Assembly (NCBI GenBank): GCA_902766585.1
Contig: CACXDV010000275.1
Coordinates: 1-7,524, forward strand
Length of the DNA: 7,524 nucleotides
From: an uncultured Ruminococcus sp.
GTDB lineage: Bacteria; Bacillota; Clostridia; Oscillospirales; Acutalibacteraceae
Reading direction: 5' to 3'
Positions 1 through 4,628 of the stretch are shown here, one piece after another. The first letter of the stretch is position 1. Each line of letters opens with the position of its first letter. A model generated the notes under the pieces. That model searched no databases, was not told where the DNA came from, and saw only the letters and a program-made list of their open reading frames with translations. The translations under genes were made by a program, and so were the position numbers.

Positions 1-86
1 CGGAGAGGATGGGATTCGAACCCATGTGTCCTTTCGGACAAACGGTTTTCAAGACCGCCTCGTTATGACCGCTTCGATACCTCTCC
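1..86 (-). tRNA. tRNA-Ser, anticodon UGA
   Basis: Read on the minus strand this folds as a complete class II tRNA. The acceptor stem is GGAGAGG pairing CCTCTCC, with discriminator G at position 1. There is a short D arm (TCG/CGA), an anticodon stem GCGGT/ACCGT around loop CTTGAAA, a long variable arm (TGTCC-GAAA-GGACA) and a T arm ATGGG-TTCGAAT-CCCAT. The anticodon is TGA (complement of 49-51), so it decodes UCN serine codons, mainly UCA. The long variable arm is the family mark of tRNA-Ser. Whether a CCA tail is encoded cannot be seen because the gene ends at the window edge. It has its own promoter just upstream and is separated from pncB by a hairpin. Confidence 0.96.
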
Positions 87-128
87 GAATCGTTCGCAAG
101 TATGTTGCTTTCGCCCTGCGACTTTTTT

Positions 129-157
129 ATAATATCACATACATATGAAAATGTCAA
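129..157 (-). promoter_or_regulatory. Sigma-A type promoter of the tRNA-Ser gene
   Basis: On the minus strand there is a perfect -35 TTGACA (152-157), a 17-nt spacer and a -10 TATTAT (129-134). Initiation would fall near 122, giving a leader of about 36 nt before the mature tRNA 5' end at 86. The near-consensus hexamers and optimal spacing fit a strongly and constitutively expressed stable-RNA gene. Confidence 0.88.
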
Positions 158-221
158 GCAAAAAATTTGTTTTTTTATAAAAAAATATAAAACTTTTTCA
201 TTTCATTTTTTAGATAATCAA

Positions 222-254
222 AACTGCTGTATCAGAGTTGCCGATACAGCAGTT
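222..254 (-). terminator. Hairpin terminator after pncB
   Basis: A perfect 12-bp inverted repeat (AACTGCTGTATC / GATACAGCAGTT, 9-nt loop) begins 12 nt past the pncB stop codon. On the minus strand it is followed by TTTTGATTATC after the stem, counting its last two Ts. This makes it a plausible but weak intrinsic terminator, because the U run is short. It separates the pncA-pncB transcript from the tRNA promoter. The rest of 88-266 is AT-rich and holds no gene. Confidence 0.65.
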
Positions 255-266
255 ATTATTATCATA

Positions 267-1463
267 TTACAGTCTTTCCCTATGCAGACGGAAATCTACC
301 GAACGGCGAAGATATTCAAGATATTCTTCATCTCTGCACATCGCCTTGCCGGGTGTATCGGAAAGCTTTGCAACAGGTCTGCCGTTTACATACTGAAGCT
401 TTATTACAATGTTAAGCGCCTCGACCTCTGTGTCATTAGAGCAGAACGTACCGATACCAAAGGAAACCTTTGTCCTGTCCTTGAAATAATCATAAAGCGC
501 CTGCGCTCTGTCAAAATCAAGACTATCACTGAAAAGCAAAAGCTTCGTTTTAGGATCAACACCATAGCTTTCATAATGACGTATGATCTTCTCACCCCAC
601 TCATACGGATCACCGCTGTCATGGCGTACACCATTATAGTTATTGACCATAGAACGATTGAAATCCATCAGGAACAGATCTGTAGTTACAGTATCCGTAA
701 GCGCTGTACCGTTATCTCCCTGATATTCGTCATACCAATCCTTCATCGCGTAATGATTGGTATATGCAAGCGGTATCTTATCTATTCCCTGATACATCTG
801 TACATATTCATGCGCATAGGTTCCGATCGGTGTAAGATCATACTTCATCGCAAGATATACATTAGAGGTTCCGACACAGCTTTTTGTCTCCTGTGCAAGC
901 CTTCTGACAACCGTATCCTCCCATTCCCTCGACAGTCTTCTGCGGCAGCCGAATTCGGCAAATCTGAAAGTATATGTTCCGTCATTCAATGCCTTTATCT
1001 TTGCATCAAGTCTCTCCTCCGCCGAAGCGAGAAGCTTATCATAATCGTACTGCATACGGAAATAGACCTCATTTACTATTTCGAGCAAATATATCTCAAA
1101 CTGCATAGCGGAAAACAGCGGTCCGTTTACCTCTATCGAAAGCTCTCCCTCATCCGTTCTGCTTAACTTAACATAATCCCTGATAGGATGCCACAGCCTC
1201 AGAAATTCTACATAGTCATTCTTGATGAAACGTATGGAACGTAAATAATCAAGCTCCTCCTTTTTAAACCTCAGCGAACAAAGATGATCTATCTGTTCAT
1301 TTATTTCCTCAGCCATTTCTTCGGTGAATACAACGCCCTTATTGCGGCATTTAAAAAAATACTGTCCGCACAGGTCTGTATGCTTATGAAAAATCACCTG
1401 ATCCATATTGAATTTATAAAGATCAGTATCAAGCAAGCTTACAACAATAGGTTTCAGCTTCAT
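267..1463 (-). CDS. pncB: Nicotinate phosphoribosyltransferase
   Basis: 398 residues, the usual length of the E. coli/Salmonella-type enzyme (about 400). It joins nicotinate and PRPP, with ATP hydrolysis, to make nicotinate mononucleotide in the cytoplasm, the committed step of nicotinate salvage to NAD. Visible family signatures are LLDTDLYKFNM near the N-terminus (10-20), FRFAEFGCRRR (167-176), SCVGTSNVYLAMKY (195-208), PIGTYAHEY (212-220), GVRHDSGDPYEWGEK (278-291), SFGIGT (334-339), NIVIKL (351-356) and PVAKLSDTPGK (363-373). His218 in the GTYAHEY segment matches the histidine phosphorylated in the Salmonella enzyme (His219). The start is supported by AAAGGAGGAGA at 1470-1480. It follows pncA with an 18-nt gap, so its ribosome site lies directly against the pncA stop and the two are very probably co-transcribed. 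Nothing looks broken. Confidence 0.96.
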   Translation of the reverse strand: MKLKPIVVSLLDTDLYKFNMDQVIFHKHTDLCGQYFFKCRNKGVVFTEEMAEEINEQIDHLCSLRFKKEELDYLRSIRFIKNDYVEFLRLWHPIRDYVKLSRTDEGELSIEVNGPLFSAMQFEIYLLEIVNEVYFRMQYDYDKLLASAEERLDAKIKALNDGTYTFRFAEFGCRRRLSREWEDTVVRRLAQETKSCVGTSNVYLAMKYDLTPIGTYAHEYVQMYQGIDKIPLAYTNHYAMKDWYDEYQGDNGTALTDTVTTDLFLMDFNRSMVNNYNGVRHDSGDPYEWGEKIIRHYESYGVDPKTKLLLFSDSLDFDRAQALYDYFKDRTKVSFGIGTFCSNDTEVEALNIVIKLQYVNGRPVAKLSDTPGKAMCRDEEYLEYLRRSVDFRLHRERL

Positions 1464-1481
1464 AATTATCTCCTCCTTTGA

Positions 1482-2015
1482 TCATTCTCTGTTTAAAATA
1501 TTTATCTGGCAGCTTCCCATTGTATCAAGAGCTGCATTGTGAAGTGCCTTTGTTACTCCGGCACAGCACTTTGCATCAACAGAAATATCAGCCTCCGGAT
1601 ATGCAGCCTTGAGAAGCAGAGCATTGCTCACAACACATATATCAGTACATAATCCGATCAGCTCTATGCTGAATTCCTCTTCCCCTGCGGCTTTTCCTAT
1701 CAGCCCGGGCAGATCAGCAGAACCAAAGGTAACCTTTTCAACTGCTGTATACTGTTTTCCGCTGAGAGCGTCTTTTATCTCACCATTAAGCTCCCAGCCG
1801 TCCGTTCCCTTTATACAATGCGGTACAGGAAGCTTTCTTCCCTCTGAGGTATTCATATATTCACTTGTATGAGTATCAAGCGTCACAAATACTTCACCGT
1901 CAAATTCCTTGATTTTTCTTACAGCAAACGGAACCATTTCCTGAGCCTCTTTACTTCCGAGTGCTCCGTCAACAAAATCCTTCTGCATATCAACTACGAC
2001 CAAAAACTTTTTCAT
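1482..2015 (-). CDS. pncA: Nicotinamidase, cysteine hydrolase (isochorismatase) family
   Basis: 177 residues from the preferred start. It hydrolyses nicotinamide to nicotinate and ammonia, feeding the next gene, pncB. Residues that can be placed by family knowledge are the catalytic triad Asp9 (VVVDMQKDF), Lys94 (AVEKVTFGS) and Cys127 (GLCTDICV, second Cys), and the metal ligands Asp47, His49 (LDTHTSEY) and His66 (PVPHCIKG). All are present, so the enzyme should be active. The frame stays open to 2048, but ATG at 2013-2015 is preferred: AGAGGAGTGA (2021-2030) lies 8 nt upstream, and the protein then begins MKKFLVVVDMQ as in relatives. The upstream extension has no good ribosome site. Members of this superfamily have other substrates, but the pncB neighbour makes nicotinamidase the best call. 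Confidence 0.93.
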   Translation of the reverse strand: MKKFLVVVDMQKDFVDGALGSKEAQEMVPFAVRKIKEFDGEVFVTLDTHTSEYMNTSEGRKLPVPHCIKGTDGWELNGEIKDALSGKQYTAVEKVTFGSADLPGLIGKAAGEEEFSIELIGLCTDICVVSNALLLKAAYPEADISVDAKCCAGVTKALHNAALDTMGSCQINILNRE

Positions 2016-2020
2016 ATCTG

Positions 2021-2030
2021 TCACTCCTCT
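2021..2030 (-). promoter_or_regulatory. Ribosome binding site that sets the pncA start
   Basis: On the minus strand AGAGGAGTGA is placed 5-8 nt before ATG 2013-2015. It supports the shorter protein over the start at 2046-2048. Confidence 0.8.
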
Positions 2031-2040
2031 GATTTTCATT

Positions 2041-2059
2041 CCGAACATCAGCTGTTCGG
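2041..2059 (-). promoter_or_regulatory. Inverted repeat at the 5' end of the pncAB transcript
   Basis: A perfect 7-bp inverted repeat, CCGAACA-N5-TGTTCGG, starts about 3 nt downstream of the predicted transcription start (near 2062) and ends before the pncA ribosome site. It could be a repressor site overlapping early transcription or a 5' stabilising RNA hairpin. The sequence alone does not decide between them. Confidence 0.5.
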
Positions 2060-2068
2060 TCTATAATG

Positions 2069-2097
2069 ATAATATCAAATTGTTACTAACAAGTCAA
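2069..2097 (-). promoter_or_regulatory. Sigma-A type promoter of the pncA-pncB operon
   Basis: On the minus strand -35 TTGACT (2092-2097), a 17-nt spacer and -10 TATTAT (2069-2074) predict initiation near A2062. This leaves an untranslated leader of about 47 nt before pncA. The spacer holds the palindrome listed separately. Confidence 0.85.
2080..2092. promoter_or_regulatory. 13-nt palindrome within the pncAB promoter, candidate operator
   Basis: TTGTTA-C-TAACAA is a perfect 6-bp inverted repeat about one central base. It occupies most of the -35/-10 spacer of the pncAB promoter and touches the -35 hexamer. A protein bound here would block RNA polymerase. Repression of NAD salvage genes by regulators such as NiaR or NrtR is known in bacteria, but I cannot match this site to a known motif from memory. 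Confidence 0.45.
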
Positions 2098-2141
2098 TAG
2101 TTTTTCAAAAAAATTTTTAATTTTCCCATTAATCTTTGTAT

Positions 2142-2176
2142 TTTAGTATTTCCGTTATGAAAATGCAGATACTAAA
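2142..2176. repeat. Interrupted inverted repeat upstream of the CmpB-like gene
   Basis: TTTAGTAT (2142-2149) and ATACTAAA (2169-2176) are perfect 8-bp complements separated by 19 nt. They end just before the ribosome site of the following gene. The arms are AT-rich, so chance is possible; an operator or a leader hairpin are alternatives. I see no convincing -35/-10 pair for the downstream gene in 2098-2180. Confidence 0.35.
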
Positions 2177-2190
2177 TATGAGGTGGTGAT

Positions 2191-2580
2191 ATGAAAAACA
2201 CTGTTAAGGGAAATATTACCCTCTTCTCTATCGGAGGTGTTTCATACGGCGTTATTGAACTTATATGGAGAAGATATACACACTGGACAATGGTGATTAC
2301 AGGCGGAGTCTGCTTTGTTTTGCTTTACAGAATTTTCAAAAAGCTCGTACACATTGCCCTATGGAAAAAATGCATTATAGGAAGCTCCCTTATCACCTTT
2401 ATTGAATTTATCTCCGGCTGTATCGTAAACCTGTGGGGAAAGCTTGAAGTATGGGACTATTCAGATATGCCCGCAAATTTTCTGGGACAGATATGCCTTT
2501 ATTACAGTATACTGTGGGGACTGCTGACAATTCCGATCGCCGCTGTATGCACAATGATAAGAAAAATGCTCCGCTATTGA
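2191..2580 (+). CDS. Small membrane protein, CmpB-like putative ABC-transporter type IV family (PF06541)
   Basis: 129 residues with about four hydrophobic segments (roughly 7-24, 34-47, 61-80, 99-121). The conserved pattern of the family is visible: GGVSYGVIELIWRRYTHW (15-32), GGVCF (38-42), IEFISGCIVN (71-80), VWDYS (87-91) and NFLGQICLYY (96-105). These acidic, tryptophan and asparagine residues in or near membrane segments are strongly kept in this family. Despite the family name no ATPase is encoded nearby and no substrate is known, so I do not assign a transport function. Start: GAGGTGGTGAT directly precedes ATG 2191. It is divergent from pncA and followed by a new promoter for tepA, so it is probably a single-gene unit. 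No hairpin terminator is visible after the stop. Confidence 0.82.
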   Translation: MKNTVKGNITLFSIGGVSYGVIELIWRRYTHWTMVITGGVCFVLLYRIFKKLVHIALWKKCIIGSSLITFIEFISGCIVNLWGKLEVWDYSDMPANFLGQICLYYSILWGLLTIPIAAVCTMIRKMLRY

Positions 2581-2628
2581 CATAATCAGGAAAAAAACGC
2601 AAATTCTAAAAAATAATGCCCCAATGAC

Positions 2629-2657
2629 TTGAAGAAATATTTTAAAAATGCTATACT
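2629..2657 (+). promoter_or_regulatory. Promoter with extended -10 upstream of tepA
   Basis: TTGAAG (2629-2634), a 17-nt spacer and TATACT (2652-2657), preceded by TGC as an extended -10 element. Initiation would be near 2664, about 50 nt before the tepA start. This is the only clear sigma-A promoter found ahead of tepA, uppP and ftsK. Confidence 0.78.
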
Positions 2658-2699
2658 AAAATGTATGCTGTAATGCCAAAATGCAAATAATTATTGCAT

Positions 2700-2704
2700 G
2701 GAGG
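2700..2704 (+). promoter_or_regulatory. Ribosome binding site that sets the tepA start
   Basis: GGAGG lies 9 nt before ATG 2714-2716. The earlier in-frame ATG at 2681 lies only about 17 nt from the predicted transcription start, has no Shine-Dalgarno sequence, and would put this GGAGG inside the gene. Confidence 0.8.
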
Positions 2705-2713
2705 CTTGATAAT

Positions 2714-3490
2714 ATGAAAAACAGCAAAAAATTGAAAAACACCGTTTATGAACCTGCCGATTATCCCGACAGGACTGCCGAAACGGAAGATGAAACAGCG
2801 GAATTAAAAAGAAATTCCGATTTAATACTCGACACAGGCTCGATCATTTCTGTAAGCGGGGCTTACACGGTACAGTGCCTTACAATTATAGGACAGATCG
2901 AAGGTCACTATATCCTTTCCCCTCAGAATAAAACCACAAAGTATGAGCATATCATTCCTCAGCTCGTCGCTGCTCAGCAAAATGAACAGATAGACGGTCT
3001 GCTCATTATTCTCAATACTGTGGGCGGAGATGTTGAAGCCGGTCTTGCTATAGCAGAGCTTGTCGCAGGCATTACAAAGCCGGTCGTTTCTCTCGTTTTA
3101 GGCGGCGGTCATTCTATCGGCGTTCCGATCGCAGTAGCTGCTAAAAGCTCATTTATCGCAAAAAGCGCTACAATGACAATTCACCCTGTAAGAATGAACG
3201 GTCTTATGCTCGGCGTTCCTCAGGCGTTTGAATACTTTCAGCGTATGCAAAGCCGGATCACTTCATTCGTTACCGAACATTCCTCTGTTTCCGCAGAGCG
3301 TTACAATGAGCTTGCCATGAACACAAATGAGCTTGTAATGGATATCGGTACGATCCTCGATGGCACCGACGCTGTAAACGAAGGTATTATCGGAAATATC
3401 GGCAATCTTGATGATGCTCTTTCTGAATTGTATTCTCTTATCGACAAGGCAAGAAAGCCGAAAAAGAAAGCATCAAGAAAAAAACCATAA
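2714..3490 (+). CDS. tepA: ClpP-fold serine protease, TepA type
   Basis: 258 residues from the preferred ATG. It resembles Bacillus TepA (YmfB), a cytoplasmic ClpP-class protease without a signal peptide or membrane segment. In B. subtilis it is encoded near spoIIIE and is reported to act in spore outgrowth; an older report gave it a role in protein secretion. Visible features are a polar N-terminal region (1-40), LNTVGGDVEAG (100-110, oxyanion-hole region), GGGHSIGVP (130-138) with nucleophile Ser134, TMTIHPVRMNG (153-163) with His157, and MDIGT with Asp210 as probable third member. The tail is very basic (KPKKKASRKKP, 248-258). The catalytic set is intact. Substrate and any unfoldase partner are unknown here; the sporulation link is inferred from homology and from ftsK nearby. 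Confidence 0.9.
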   Translation: MKNSKKLKNTVYEPADYPDRTAETEDETAELKRNSDLILDTGSIISVSGAYTVQCLTIIGQIEGHYILSPQNKTTKYEHIIPQLVAAQQNEQIDGLLIILNTVGGDVEAGLAIAELVAGITKPVVSLVLGGGHSIGVPIAVAAKSSFIAKSATMTIHPVRMNGLMLGVPQAFEYFQRMQSRITSFVTEHSSVSAERYNELAMNTNELVMDIGTILDGTDAVNEGIIGNIGNLDDALSELYSLIDKARKPKKKASRKKP

Positions 3491-3495
3491 CGGTG

Positions 3496-3535
3496 TATTC
3501 ATATTTACAGTATCGGATGAATATATTTTTCCGAT
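3496..3535 (+). other. Overlapping alternative hairpins after tepA
   Basis: Two stems compete or could form a pseudoknot: TATTCAT (3496-3502) with ATGAATA (3517-3523), and ATCGGA (3512-3517) with TCCGAT (3530-3535). They share base 3517, and the 5' arm of the second lies in the loop of the first. Both start just past the tepA stop. No clean U tract follows a GC-rich stem, so a terminator call is weak. Confidence 0.35.
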
Positions 3536-3544
3536 GTCAAAAAG

Positions 3545-3580
3545 CAATATCATCAGTCCCTCACAGGACAGATGATATTG
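3545..3580 (+). other. Strong hairpin in the tepA-uppP spacer
   Basis: CAATATCATC (3545-3554) pairs perfectly with GATGATATTG (3571-3580). After one A/A mismatch, GTCC pairs GGAC around a 6-nt loop (CTCACA). This is a 14-bp hairpin ending 8 nt before the uppP Shine-Dalgarno sequence. The plus-strand transcript has no U run after it; on the minus strand it is followed by CTTTTTGA, but no minus-strand gene needs a terminator here. It may be an mRNA processing or stability element, or a weak attenuator. Confidence 0.6.
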
Positions 3581-3588
3581 AATACAAC

Positions 3589-3595
3589 AGGAGGG
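3589..3595 (+). promoter_or_regulatory. Ribosome binding site that sets the GTG start of uppP
   Basis: AGGAGGG lies 9 nt before GTG 3605-3607. The in-frame ATG at 3572 lies inside the right arm of the hairpin at 3545-3580 and has no ribosome site. Confidence 0.82.
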
Positions 3596-3604
3596 TACAT
3601 AACA

Positions 3605-4564
3605 GTGGATATTCTAAGTGCAATCGTCCAGGGCATTATTCAGGGACTGACTGAGTTTCTGCCTGTTTCCAGCAGCGGTCATCTCGCAATAACTCAGCAT
3701 ATCTTCGGTATGACCGAGGATAACCTTTTTTTCTCGGTAATGCTCCATATCGGTACGCTGGCAGCCGTAGTCGGCGTATATATCAAACTCATTATCAGCC
3801 TTTTGAAGGAATTCGGGCTGATGATGAAGGATATTTTTACAGGCAAATTCAAATGGTCTAAAATGAATCCCCAGAGAAATATGGTAATGATGGTCATTAT
3901 CGGTCTTCTCCCCCTTTTCCTATTATTCCTTCCCATTCCCGGAACGGATATGAAGCTTAAGGATCTCGGCGACCTGTTCGCAAAAAGCGGTTATTTTATC
4001 GTAGTTGGTCTTTCGCTTATGACAACAAGTCTCCTGCTCTTCGTCGGAGATATTAAAAACAAAAAAACTGCCGAAGAATATAAGAAAAAGGGTATCGTCC
4101 GCAAGGGTGGCGCGGGAAGAAGAAAATACAATATTGCAGACGCTGTTGTTGTCGGTATTACACAGTGCTTTGCAGCTCTTTTTCCCGGAATTTCACGCTC
4201 AGGCTCCACTCTTGCCGCAAGTGAGCTTAGAGGCATAAACAAACAAACCGCTCTCGATTATTCATTTATCCTCGGTACTCCCGCTATTGTTGCGGCTGCT
4301 ATTCTCGAAAGCAAGGATGCTCTGTTCCCGGATGACGGACAGGCGGTAACAATAGACTATCTCCCGGTAATTCTCGGTATGATAGTAGCTGCTGTTGTCG
4401 GCTTCTTTGCTATCAAGCTTTTCAAATGGCTCCTTAAAACGGACAGGATGTATATTTTTATCCTTTATACCGCAATAATCGGTCTTATAGTAACTATTAT
4501 CAGTATTGCTGAGCTTACCACAGGTTCAAACCTTTTCCACCCTGATATGGCTCTTCAATTCTGA
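3605..4564 (+). CDS. uppP: Undecaprenyl-diphosphatase (UppP/BacA)
   Basis: 319 residues from a GTG start. This integral membrane phosphatase dephosphorylates undecaprenyl diphosphate to the monophosphate, recycling the lipid carrier of peptidoglycan and wall polymers; overexpression gives bacitracin resistance in E. coli. Both signature motifs are present: GLTEFLPVSSSGHL (14-27) with Glu17, the SSS run and His26, and PGISRSGST (194-202) with Arg198. About eight hydrophobic segments are seen. A basic loop rich in Lys and Arg lies near 150-175. Position 13 is Gln where E. coli BacA has Glu17, a substitution I recall in clostridial relatives, so activity is still expected. It is somewhat longer than E. 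coli BacA (273). It lies between tepA and ftsK with 114- and 64-nt gaps, each holding a hairpin, and no clear promoter of its own was found. Confidence 0.95.
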   Translation: MDILSAIVQGIIQGLTEFLPVSSSGHLAITQHIFGMTEDNLFFSVMLHIGTLAAVVGVYIKLIISLLKEFGLMMKDIFTGKFKWSKMNPQRNMVMMVIIGLLPLFLLFLPIPGTDMKLKDLGDLFAKSGYFIVVGLSLMTTSLLLFVGDIKNKKTAEEYKKKGIVRKGGAGRRKYNIADAVVVGITQCFAALFPGISRSGSTLAASELRGINKQTALDYSFILGTPAIVAAAILESKDALFPDDGQAVTIDYLPVILGMIVAAVVGFFAIKLFKWLLKTDRMYIFILYTAIIGLIVTIISIAELTTGSNLFHPDMALQF

Positions 4565-4573
4565 GTATTCAAG

Positions 4574-4603
4574 TATCGGGCAGCATTGATTTGTTGCCCG
4601 ATA
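4574..4603 (+). other. Hairpin in the uppP-ftsK spacer
   Basis: TATCGGGCAGCA (4574-4585) pairs with TGTTGCCCGATA (4592-4603), 12 bp with one G-U pair and a 6-nt loop (TTGATT). It is followed by ATATTCATTAT, not a true U tract, and ends 12 nt before the ftsK ribosome site. It could be a weak or partial terminator, or an mRNA stability element setting the relative level of the two genes. Confidence 0.6.
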
Positions 4604-4628
4604 ATATTCATTATCCGGAGGTGACATT

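Noticed and set aside
222..254. Inverted repeat as an attachment site or mobile-element end near the tRNA gene
   Set aside because: No second copy, integrase or target duplication is visible. Its position just after the pncB stop fits a transcription terminator.
102..1166. Long plus-strand open frame of 354 codons opposite pncB
   Set aside because: It lies antisense to a clearly recognisable pncB, begins inside the tRNA leader, has no ribosome site, and its protein resembles no family. It is a shadow of pncB codon composition.
2681..2713. Small inverted repeat ATGCAA-N7-TTGCAT and upstream ATG ahead of tepA
   Set aside because: The arms are short and AT-rich, and the upstream ATG has no ribosome site. 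The GGAGG at 2700-2704 points to the ATG at 2714.
3545..3580. Hairpin as a minus-strand intrinsic terminator (stem followed by CTTTTTGA)
   Set aside because: The shape is right on that strand, but there is no credible minus-strand gene upstream of it, so it is listed as a structural element of the plus-strand transcript instead.
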